NCBI GenBank assembly: GCA_030612185.1
Contig: JAUWOI010000320.1
Span: 1-5,658 of the forward strand
Reading direction: 5' to 3'
DNA from: Anaerolineae bacterium
Lineage (GTDB): Bacteria; Chloroflexota; Anaerolineae; B4-G1
Length of the DNA: 5,658 nt
The notes beneath the pieces are model-generated. The model ran no database searches and was not told the DNA's origin. It saw only the letters and a list, made by a program, of their open reading frames with translations. Position numbers and translations under genes: made by a program. Shown one piece after another: positions 1-5,658 of the stretch (position 1 is its first letter; each line of letters starts with the position of its first letter).

Positions 1-570
1 CGCATGTTGGGCGAAAAGCGAATCCGGGACCAACTGCTGAGCGACCTGCAGGAGGCGGTGCCCTACATCCAAGACATTCAACCTGGTCGCGTACTGACGT
101 TCCAGACCTTGCGCTTTACTGAACAGGACACCGGCGTTGAGTTTCAATTGCCCGAGATGTCCGACGGCACGATCCGCCTGTTGGGTTTGCTGGCTGTGTT
201 GCGCCAGCCCGTACCCCCGGCAGTGGTAGTCATCGAAGAACCGGAAAATGCCATGCACGCCTACGCGATCCATCACTTCTTGACGGTGGCGCGCCGGGTG
301 GCAATGGCAGAACAGTTCGCGTCTCAAGTGTTTCTCACGTCACACTCACCCGCTGTGGTAGACGAAGTGCTCAGTGTCGAAGCGATGCGCGAGACAAACT
401 CACAGACCGCGTGCTTCGTTACCCAACGGAGACCAGGGAGACCATCCATTGTTCAAGCGCCGGAGTCAGTGATGCAGGCCATCGCTCAAAACCTCGGCCG
501 GCCGAGCGATTTCCAGCGCGAGGGCAGTTTTGGCGATGAACCGGTTCAGTTGGAACTCCCGTCTTCATAG
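1..570 (+). CDS. AAA/ABC-type ATPase, C-terminal half (AAA_21/OLD-like), 5' partial
   Basis: The reading frame is open from the first base, so the true start and the Walker A half lie outside the window; the ATG at 4 is probably internal. Residues counted from that ATG: a signature-like segment MSDGTIRLLGLLAVL at 52-66, Walker B VVVIEEPENAMH at 74-85 with the paired glutamates, and a switch-histidine segment LTSHSPAVVD at 111-120. This order is typical of RecF/SMC-like AAA_21 and OLD-family ATPases, which dimerise around ATP. After the ATPase core only a roughly 65-residue tail follows, with no fused TOPRIM nuclease; the next gene supplies one, 17 bases downstream. By analogy with two-gene ATPase-TOPRIM systems such as PARIS or AbiL, a role as sensor/gate of a defence nuclease is inferred. 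The ATPase class is near certain; the biological role is not. Confidence 0.88.
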   Translation, partial: RMLGEKRIRDQLLSDLQEAVPYIQDIQPGRVLTFQTLRFTEQDTGVEFQLPEMSDGTIRLLGLLAVLRQPVPPAVVVIEEPENAMHAYAIHHFLTVARRVAMAEQFASQVFLTSHSPAVVDEVLSVEAMRETNSQTACFVTQRRPGRPSIVQAPESVMQAIAQNLGRPSDFQREGSFGDEPVQLELPSS

Positions 571-578
571 AAAACATC

Positions 579-584
579 GGAGGA
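579..584 (+). promoter_or_regulatory. Ribosome binding site of the TOPRIM gene
   Basis: A strong GGAGGA lies 3 bases before the ATG at 588, in the 17-base gap after the ATPase stop codon. It supports the 588 start and translation from a shared transcript. Confidence 0.75.
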
Positions 585-587
585 AGC

Positions 588-1154
588 ATGATCGTCGTAC
601 TCGTCGAAGGTACTGGTGATAAGCGTGCCTTGCCGATCATGGTTCGGCGTGATGGAAAAGACACACGGGTTCGCCCCATAGACATGAAGGGCAAGTCCAA
701 CATAGTACGAAAGGCTCGTGGGTTTGAGGATACCGTGCGCAGACAGTATGCTCTTGGAGGGCAATCCTTCATCGTCTTGGCGGATGGCGACGTGACATCG
801 GCGCCGTATCAGTCGTTGGAAGAAGAAAGACGCGACATGCAACAGCGAGCCCAATCCCTTGCACAGGAACTACAGGTCCCAGTTCAGGTACGCTGGGCCA
901 TCCTCGAAATGGAGTCGTGGCTAATCGGCGGCATCCAATCCGGGTCCACCTACTGCGGTTTGAGGCGAGTGGGTAAAGCGCCAGCCAACACTGAGACAGC
1001 GCCGCCAGATCCCAAGAAGTGGCTAGAGGATCACCTGGTAAGTCGTGAGTACAAGCCCAGGACCCAGGAGTGTTTGGCTGGCAAGATTGACGTACAAGAA
1101 GCCAAAAGGCGCAACCATTCTATGCAGATTTTCCTTAAAAATATCTGGAGATAA
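588..1154 (+). CDS. TOPRIM-fold protein, DUF4276-like, putative nuclease partner of the ATPase
   Basis: A 188-residue protein. It opens with a beta strand and the motif VEGTGD (E7, G8, D11), matching the VEGxxD pattern of TOPRIM domains in OLD-type nucleases. A second strand carries the acidic pair in LADGD (D66, D68), the expected metal-binding DxD. Further on are EMESWLIGG (107-115), resembling the conserved E-x-E-x-W region of DUF4276 proteins, and a C-terminal stretch with a WLEDHL segment (145-150), a YKPRTQECLAGKID block (155-168) and a final basic helix, also DUF4276-like. All three catalytic acids are present, so an active Mg-dependent nuclease or phosphotransferase-type site is plausible but unproven. 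The gene sits between two ATPase genes, 17 and 3 bases away, and was probably co-transcribed. Its GC content is visibly lower than the next gene's: sampled 60-base lines give about 53% and 40%. Family assignment is from remembered motifs, not a search. Confidence 0.8.
   Translation: MIVVLVEGTGDKRALPIMVRRDGKDTRVRPIDMKGKSNIVRKARGFEDTVRRQYALGGQSFIVLADGDVTSAPYQSLEEERRDMQQRAQSLAQELQVPVQVRWAILEMESWLIGGIQSGSTYCGLRRVGKAPANTETAPPDPKKWLEDHLVSREYKPRTQECLAGKIDVQEAKRRNHSMQIFLKNIWR
1147..1150 (+). promoter_or_regulatory. Ribosome binding site of the DUF499 gene
   Basis: GGAG lies inside the last codons of the TOPRIM gene, 7 bases before the ATG at 1158. This fixes the start and implies translational coupling across the 3-base gap. 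Confidence 0.65.
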
Positions 1155-1157
1155 CCT

Positions 1158-4100
1158 ATGACCACTCTTACTTGGCACCAACTCTGTACCCTGCGTGAGG
1201 ACGTTCGCACAGGTCGGCTGACCCTGGACGAGTTCGCCGCCGACCTGAACGGCGTGCGCACCGGCGAGGCGCCGCCGGTCTACCGGGAGGCGACGATGTT
1301 TTTCTCCCGCACCTACGCCACCTTCCGCATGAAGCAACTGGTGCGGGACGTTCTCCTGCGCCTGGCCGGAGAGGGCGGCAAGCCGGTACAGCAACTTCAG
1401 GTGGCCTACGGTGGCGGCAAGACCCATACCCTCATCACTCTGCTGCACCTGGCCGAGCAGGGACAGGACTTGGCCGATCATCGTACTGTTAAGGAGTTTG
1501 CCACCTTCGCTGGGCTGGGCCAACCGCCCCGGGCGCGGGTCGCCCTGCTTCCCTTCGACAAGTTCGATGTCAAGGAAGGACTGGAGGTCTACGGCCCCGA
1601 CGGACACATCCGCCGGGTCCGCACCCCCTGGGGAGCACTGGCCTACCAACTGGCCGGCGACACTGGCTACACACGCCTCAAAGGCCACGACGAAGATTTC
1701 ACCGTCCCGGCCGAGCCCTTGTTGGTGGACCTGCTGCGGGCGCCGCTGCAAGAGGGGTTAGGAACTTTGGTGCTGGTGGACGAGGCCGTCTGGTATTACC
1801 GCAACCTGGTGCTCTCCAACCCGCGTTCCTTCGGTGCGCTCAAGGACTTCTACCAGGTGTTGACCCAGGCGGCGGTCAAGGTGGAGCGCGCGGCGCTGGT
1901 CGCCGGGCTGATCGCCTCCAAGGTCGAGGCGAACGACCAGACCGGCATCCAGTGCCTGGGGGCGCTGGAGGATATCTTCGGGCGCATCGCCGAGCCGGTG
2001 GAGCCGGTGACGCGCGAGGACGTGGCCGAGGTGTTACGCCGTCGCCTTTTCGAGACGGTGCCAGGGGAGGCAGAACGGCGGCCGGTCGTGGACGCGGTGA
2101 TGGCGACGATGCAGCGGCTGCCCGTGCGGGATGCCCAGCGGGACCAGGCCGCCTACGACCGGATGCTGGACAGTTACCCCTTCCACCCCGACCTGATCGA
2201 AGTCCTGTATCAGAAATGGACGCAGTACGACCAGTTCCAACGCACGCGCGGTGCGCTGCGTCTGCTGGCCTATGCACTGCGTGAGACGATGGGACACGAC
2301 CCATCTCCTCTCGTCGGTCCCTGGGCTCTGTTGAGCGCCGGTGGGCCCTCTCTCTCACCTGCTTTGAACGAACTCATCCCCATCTGCCAGGAACGGCAGA
2401 AGTGGGGGCCGATCCTGACCGGCGAACTGGAAAAAGCCAGGGAGGTGCAGGCTGGCCTGCCAACCCTGCGCCACCGGGAGATCGAGCAGGCTGTTATCGC
2501 CACTTTTCTACACTCCCACCCGCCTGGTCAGCGTGCCGCGCCGTCCGAACTGCTGGCCATGCTGGCCCACCCGGAGGTAGACCCGGCCGCGTTGGAGGAG
2601 GGGCTGCGCAAGTGGCGTGGCCTGTCGTGGTTCCTCGTGGAAGCCCCAGAGGTCTGGCGGTTGAGCACCCATCCTAACCTCAACAACATCCACGTGCGGG
2701 CGATGGAGCACCTGAACGAGCCGGACGTAGACGCCGAACTCCGCCGTCGCATCCGTAAGGTCCCGGCGCTACAGAGTGCCGATCCAGGGGTGGTGGTGCA
2801 TACACTGCCCAACACGCCCGCCGACATATCCGACAACCTGCAGTTGCACTACCTGGTCCTGGGACCGGAGTGTGCCGTGGAGCCGGGGAAATCGCTTCCC
2901 GCTGAGGTGGAAGCCTACTTCAATCAGGTGACCGGGCCACAGAACCCACGCATCTACCGCAATAACCTGGTTGCGCTGGTGCCGGAGGCCGCGCGCCTGG
3001 CCGGACTGCGGGAACAGGTGCGTCGCTGGCTAGGCTGGGACCGGGTGGAGCATGTTGAAGAGTACCGCAAAGCGCTCACTGAACATCAGAAGCGAGATCT
3101 GCCCCGGCGCAAGCAGGAGGCAGCCAACAACCTTCCCGAAGCAGTGGTCGGAGCCTACAATCTGCTGGTAGCCGTGGATGAAGCAGGGGAGGTGCGTGTG
3201 CAGACTCTACGCCATGCGGAGGGCACTGCTTTTGATCGCATCAAAGCCACCCTCTCGGAGGAGGAACGCATCCTTGTGACCACATTGGACCCCGACCTGC
3301 TTCTGCCTGGCAGTTACCTGGACCTCTGGGGCCCCAAAGAGGAGAGCAAGCGAGTAGAGAGCCTGATGGCTGCCTTTGGCCAGTTCACTCGTCTGCCCCG
3401 TCTCCTGCGCCCCGAAGCCCTGTACGACTCCCTGCGGCGAGGTATGCAGGAGGGGACTATCGTATTGCGTCTAGTCCGTGGTGATGGCTCCATCCGCACC
3501 TTCTGGCACATCCCGCCCGACGAGACGACGCTTATGCGGCCGGATATGGAAGTGCAACCGGCCAGCCAGGCCACGCTGCACAACCTGGAAGCCGAGTTGC
3601 TCAGGCCGGGCGAGTTCGATGACCTTTGGCCCATGCCCGGCGGGCCGGTGACTCTGGGAGCCTGGCGAGCCTGTTTTGACGGGCAACGAGCCCCGCGCCT
3701 GCACACACTTCAGGTGCTGGATGAAACCGTACGGGCTGCCGTCGGGGGAGGACTCCTGATGGCCCGGATTGGTCAGGTGGCTTACTTCAGAGAGCCGCTG
3801 CCCGAAGGCCCGTTGCCAGACGACCTGGAACTGCTGCCCCCACCAGAGCCAGTCCGTGGCCCCGATCTGACCCTCCAGACGCTGCCCGGGGCATGGCAGG
3901 ACGATGGGACAACTGCGCATGCGCTGGCCGAGGCGCGAGGCGCTCGGCGGGGATATCGCGGCCCCTGTGTCTTGCTGGAAGAAGGGGGGGATGAAGCCCT
4001 CCGCCTACACCTTTTTGAACGCACCCCTGCCAGTGGCCCCTGGCCCTGTTCCCCGGCTGCTGCCGAGGAGGTCGTTTTCCACATCGTTGAAGAGATCCAC

Positions 4101-4535
4101 TTGACCCCGGATACTGTCATGGCGGCCTTCTCGTATGCTGGCACGCCGGCCCCATCACTGCGGGCGGTGAAAGAGGCAGTGGAGACCTACATCTTGGGGC
4201 GTGAGGTTCCGGAGGACCGATTCCTCAGCGCCGTCCGAGGTGCACTGGAGCGTGGCCTCCTGCAGGTCGAGCAGCCGCTTGGCCCATTGTCCCTGGCGAC
4301 CAGGATCCGTCGTCCCTCCCGTGCGCTGATAGCAGAGACCACATTGGGGCCGGCGGAATTGCACGCCTTGTCCGAGGCAGCGGAGGAATTACTCTCCACT
4401 GCACCAGGGTTAGACTTCACCTTCCGCGTCGTCCTCACCGCAGAGGGGGGGGAATTGCCGGAGGAGGAAACCTTGGAGCGGCTCAATGCTGTACTTGAGG
4501 AGGTCAAGGCTGGCTGGGGATTTGGGGATTCATGA
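1158..4535 (+). CDS. DUF499-family AAA+ ATPase (defence-island type)
   Basis: A 1125-residue predicted ATPase, full length for the large DUF499 proteins I recall. The N-terminus (FAADL near 26-30, FFSRTYAT at 48-55) is the family lead-in. The P-loop is YGGGKTHT (84-91); it lacks the first glycine of a textbook Walker A (V82 is there), which I believe is normal for DUF499. Walker B is LVLVDEAVWYY (204-214; D208, E209). SYPFHPDLIEVL (339-350) and FQRTRGALRLLA (360-371), the latter with likely arginine-finger or sensor residues, complete the AAA core. A long central and C-terminal region follows: DLWGP (722-726), a possible winged-helix segment around 972-1040, and a conserved-looking C-terminal domain. 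No membrane segments or signal peptide are seen. DUF499 proteins recur in putative anti-phage islands with methyltransferases and helicases; the molecular activity is unknown. GC content is high (sampled lines 65-75%). Two long G runs lie in the last fifth of the gene. Nothing indicates a frameshift. Confidence 0.9.
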   Translation: MTTLTWHQLCTLREDVRTGRLTLDEFAADLNGVRTGEAPPVYREATMFFSRTYATFRMKQLVRDVLLRLAGEGGKPVQQLQVAYGGGKTHTLITLLHLAEQGQDLADHRTVKEFATFAGLGQPPRARVALLPFDKFDVKEGLEVYGPDGHIRRVRTPWGALAYQLAGDTGYTRLKGHDEDFTVPAEPLLVDLLRAPLQEGLGTLVLVDEAVWYYRNLVLSNPRSFGALKDFYQVLTQAAVKVERAALVAGLIASKVEANDQTGIQCLGALEDIFGRIAEPVEPVTREDVAEVLRRRLFETVPGEAERRPVVDAVMATMQRLPVRDAQRDQAAYDRMLDSYPFHPDLIEVLYQKWTQYDQFQRTRGALRLLAYALRETMGHDPSPLVGPWALLSAGGPSLSPALNELIPICQERQKWGPILTGELEKAREVQAGLPTLRHREIEQAVIATFLHSHPPGQRAAPSELLAMLAHPEVDPAALEEGLRKWRGLSWFLVEAPEVWRLSTHPNLNNIHVRAMEHLNEPDVDAELRRRIRKVPALQSADPGVVVHTLPNTPADISDNLQLHYLVLGPECAVEPGKSLPAEVEAYFNQVTGPQNPRIYRNNLVALVPEAARLAGLREQVRRWLGWDRVEHVEEYRKALTEHQKRDLPRRKQEAANNLPEAVVGAYNLLVAVDEAGEVRVQTLRHAEGTAFDRIKATLSEEERILVTTLDPDLLLPGSYLDLWGPKEESKRVESLMAAFGQFTRLPRLLRPEALYDSLRRGMQEGTIVLRLVRGDGSIRTFWHIPPDETTLMRPDMEVQPASQATLHNLEAELLRPGEFDDLWPMPGGPVTLGAWRACFDGQRAPRLHTLQVLDETVRAAVGGGLLMARIGQVAYFREPLPEGPLPDDLELLPPPEPVRGPDLTLQTLPGAWQDDGTTAHALAEARGARRGYRGPCVLLEEGGDEALRLHLFERTPASGPWPCSPAAAEEVVFHIVEEIHLTPDTVMAAFSYAGTPAPSLRAVKEAVETYILGREVPEDRFLSAVRGALERGLLQVEQPLGPLSLATRIRRPSRALIAETTLGPAELHALSEAAEELLSTAPGLDFTFRVVLTAEGGELPEEETLERLNAVLEEVKAGWGFGDS
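3984..3990 (+). repeat. Homopolymer G7 tract inside the DUF499 gene
   Basis: Seven consecutive G bases span codons 943-945 (Gly-Gly-Asp). Loss of one base would move reading into a frame that stops at 4102-4104, removing about the last 145 residues. The present length keeps the gene in frame. Confidence 0.6.
4445..4452 (+). repeat. Homopolymer G8 tract inside the DUF499 gene
   Basis: Eight consecutive G bases span codons 1096-1099 (Glu-Gly-Gly-Glu), 30 codons before the stop. Gain of one base would lead to a stop at 4496-4498; loss of one would read past the normal stop towards 4809. Confidence 0.6.
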
Positions 4536-4582
4536 CTCTGTTAGCGCGGAATCTTTCCTCAGAAACTCGTGGCCCAAACTAA
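4532..4582 (+). other. Sixteen-codon ORF overlapping the DUF499 stop (possible remnant)
   Basis: An ATG overlaps the DUF499 TGA as ATGA, the usual layout of translationally coupled operon genes. A weak GGGG lies 4 bases upstream of it. The frame reads MTLLARNLSSETRGPN and stops at TAA 4580-4582. It may be chance, a coupled micropeptide, or the 5' stub of a lost downstream operon gene. The sequence matches no family I recognise. Confidence 0.2.
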
Positions 4583-4604
4583 CCGTGTTGCCTCCTTGGG
4601 CCGC
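4569..4604 (+). repeat. Inverted repeat around the -35 region (operator or terminator candidate)
   Basis: GGCCCAA (4571-4577) and TTGGGCC (4596-4602) are perfect inverted copies separated by 18 bases. The stem extends to 9 pairs if a T-G wobble and the outer G-C (4569/4604) are counted. The -35 element lies in the loop. As RNA it could form the transcript end of the upstream operon, but no U-run follows directly (TGGTGTTAT), so a canonical intrinsic terminator is not supported. As DNA it could be a dimeric regulator site. Confidence 0.4.
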
Positions 4605-4616
4605 TGGTGTTATAAT
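4588..4616 (+). promoter_or_regulatory. Sigma-70-type promoter for the pstS-like gene, near-leaderless
   Basis: A perfect -10 TATAAT (4611-4616) is preceded by an extended -10 TG (4608-4609). A -35-like TTGCCT (4588-4593; 4 of 6 matches to TTGACA) sits at the ideal 17-base spacing. Transcription would begin at about 4622-4626, at or within 4 bases of the ATG at 4626. The mRNA would thus be leaderless or nearly so, which agrees with the absence of a Shine-Dalgarno sequence before that ATG. Confidence 0.75.
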
Positions 4617-4625
4617 CCGCCCAAT

Positions 4626-5498
4626 ATGCACAAGTCTCCCGCCATCTGCATTCTACTTGTTCTGCTCGTCGCCTGCCGCCCGGCAGAAGGGGAGGCGGGG
4701 GCGGCTGGTGTCGCCATCCAGAACGTCGGTTCTGACACGATCGTCAACCTGGCGCTGGCCTGGGCGGAAACGTACCAGGCGATGCGTCCCGACGTGCGCA
4801 TTGCCGTGACCGGCGGCGGCTCCGGCACTGGCATCGCCGGCCTGGTCAACGGCACGGTGGACATTGCCAACGGTTCCCGCCAGATGAAGCCGGAGGAAGT
4901 GGAGGCAGCCCAGGCCAACGGCATCACACCGGTCGAGCACGTCATCGCCCGCGACGCCATCGCCGTCGTCGTGCATCCCTCTAACCCGGTGAACCGCCTC
5001 ACGCTCCAGCAACTCTCGGACATCTACAGCGGCCGTATCACGGATTGGTCAGAGGTGGGTGGGGAGAACCGTCCCATCGTGCTCCTCTCCCGCGAATCGA
5101 ACTCCGGCACGCACGTGTACTTCCTGGAACAGGTGGTGCGGCTGGGGGATAAACACGGCACGACGCTTTTCTCACCCGACACGTTGCTGATGCCTTCGTC
5201 GGAGGGTATCAGCGCCGAGGTGCGCCAGAACCCCAGCGGTATCGGCTACGATGGGCTGGGCTACGTGACGCCTGACCAGAAGACCATCGCCGTCGCCGCT
5301 GACCCCGGCGGACCTTATGTGTTGCCGAGCATTGAGACAGTCAACAGTGGGGCCTACCCCATCGCCCGCGATCTTTACATGTACACCGCCGGGGAGCCGC
5401 AGGGGACTATCGCTGACTACCTGGCCTGGATCCGCTCGTCGGAGGGGCAGGTGATTGTGGGGAAATTGGGGTTTGTGCCGCTATCGTCGGTAGATTAG
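4626..5498 (+). CDS. pstS: Phosphate ABC transporter substrate-binding lipoprotein, PstS family
   Basis: A 290-residue extracytoplasmic binding protein that would capture phosphate for a PstCAB-type permease. The start at 4626 is preferred over an in-frame GTG at 4569, because the promoter -10 lies between them and the ATG start gives a clean lipoprotein signal: MHK, a hydrophobic core and the lipobox LVAC with C17 as the lipid-anchored residue. A short Ala/Gly/Glu linker follows. Ligand-loop motifs: GSDTI (35-39), GGGSGTGI (63-70), NGSRQM (82-87) and RESNSGTH (156-163), the last matching the R-x3-S-G-T phosphate loop of PstS. The ASD-type aspartate of E. coli PstS is replaced by an S-R arrangement (S84, R85), as in SphX-like members. 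The C-terminus (YLAWIRSSEGQVIVGKLGFVPL) is typical of the family. No pstC, pstA or pstB starts in the remaining 160 bases. Specificity for phosphate over molybdate, tungstate or a signalling role is inferred from the motifs. Confidence 0.9.
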   Translation: MHKSPAICILLVLLVACRPAEGEAGAAGVAIQNVGSDTIVNLALAWAETYQAMRPDVRIAVTGGGSGTGIAGLVNGTVDIANGSRQMKPEEVEAAQANGITPVEHVIARDAIAVVVHPSNPVNRLTLQQLSDIYSGRITDWSEVGGENRPIVLLSRESNSGTHVYFLEQVVRLGDKHGTTLFSPDTLLMPSSEGISAEVRQNPSGIGYDGLGYVTPDQKTIAVAADPGGPYVLPSIETVNSGAYPIARDLYMYTAGEPQGTIADYLAWIRSSEGQVIVGKLGFVPLSSVD

Positions 5499-5531
5499 GA
5501 AACTGGTAAATTGGTAGATTGGTGAACCGGA
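5492..5531 (+). repeat. Degenerate tandem octamer array overlapping the pstS stop
   Basis: An 8-base period with consensus A-R-A-Y-TGGT: AAACTGGT (5500-5507), AAATTGGT (5508-5515) and AGATTGGT (5516-5523). Flanking degenerate units are AGATTAGG (5492-5499) and GAACCGGA (5524-5531). The first unit contains the pstS stop codon. Similar octamer arrays are, from memory, frequent between genes in Anaerolineae-like genomes. Confidence 0.6.
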
Positions 5532-5658
5532 CCCAGTGCCCCAATGGGCCCCCGCGCCGCTGCGACATACAAGGGACAGGGCGGCTCATTGCGCAGATCG
5601 AGGCGGATATGCGGGAGGGGGGGGTGGGCGTTTAGATCACGAAGAGCACGATAGTTCA
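5499..5658. other. Intergenic tail, no gene recognised
   Basis: After the octamers the sequence holds a weak short hairpin (GCCC 5538-5541 with GGGC 5546-5549) without a T-run, a G8 run at 5617-5624, and two imperfect CACGA-starting units at 5638-5655 near the window edge. A plus-strand frame over about 5522-5632 reads GTGRLIAQIEADMREGG before a TAG. It looks faintly protein-like but has no ribosome binding site. No tRNA or clear terminator is seen. Confidence 0.4.

Noticed and set aside
1023..1751. A 242-codon minus-strand open frame
   Set aside because: It lies opposite the TOPRIM and DUF499 genes, has no recognisable motifs, and is the kind of antisense shadow expected in GC-rich coding DNA.
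1876..2358. A 160-codon minus-strand open frame rich in Arg, Pro and Ala
   Set aside because: It has the low-complexity composition typical of antisense reading of a GC-rich gene and lies opposite the conserved AAA core of the DUF499 protein.
4569..4625. N-terminal extension of pstS from the GTG at 4569
   Set aside because: The -10 element and predicted transcript start lie within it, and it would bury the lipoprotein signal peptide and lipobox.
5532..5549. Possible terminator hairpin after pstS
   Set aside because: The stem is only 4 pairs and is followed by C-rich sequence instead of a T-run, so it is not a credible intrinsic terminator.
5407..5589. Minus-strand 60-codon frame across the pstS end
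   Set aside because: Its sequence is pstS antisense plus the octamer repeat read in reverse (repeating LPIYQF/FPNLP pattern); it has no gene-like features.
1..5658. CRISPR array, tRNA, rRNA, insertion sequence or attachment site
   Set aside because: I saw no spaced long direct repeats, cloverleaf-like segments, transposase motifs or terminal inverted repeats beyond the short elements listed.

Overview
The window is GC-rich and probably comes from a bacterial chromosome. A member of the Chloroflexota (Anaerolineae-like) fits best, but this is inference. It rests on the leaderless-looking promoter in front of the last gene, the short tandem octamers after it, and the GC-rich coding style. No rRNA or tRNA is present to fix the taxonomy.

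Layout. Positions 1-4535 hold three tightly packed plus-strand genes that look like one operon. They are the C-terminal half of an ABC/SMC-like AAA ATPase (1-570, cut by the window edge), a small TOPRIM/DUF4276-like protein (588-1154) and a 1125-residue DUF499-type ATPase (1158-4535). Gaps are 17 and 3 bases, and each downstream gene has a Shine-Dalgarno sequence. A second unit follows: a promoter with a perfect TATAAT (4588-4616) and a lipoprotein of the PstS phosphate-binding family (4626-5498). The last 160 bases are non-coding as far as I can see and begin with a degenerate octamer array.

How the genes may work together. The first two genes look like a split version of an OLD-type ATPase-TOPRIM nuclease: the ATPase would sense or gate, and the TOPRIM protein would cut. 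DUF499 ATPases are recurrent members of putative anti-phage islands, often near DNA methyltransferases and helicases. The three-gene block is therefore a plausible defence module, with further components possibly upstream of the window. That role is inferred from family membership and gene order. The first two genes are clearly less GC-rich than the third, which suggests parts of different origin. The phosphate-binding gene has its own promoter and is probably ordinary host cargo marking the edge of the module.
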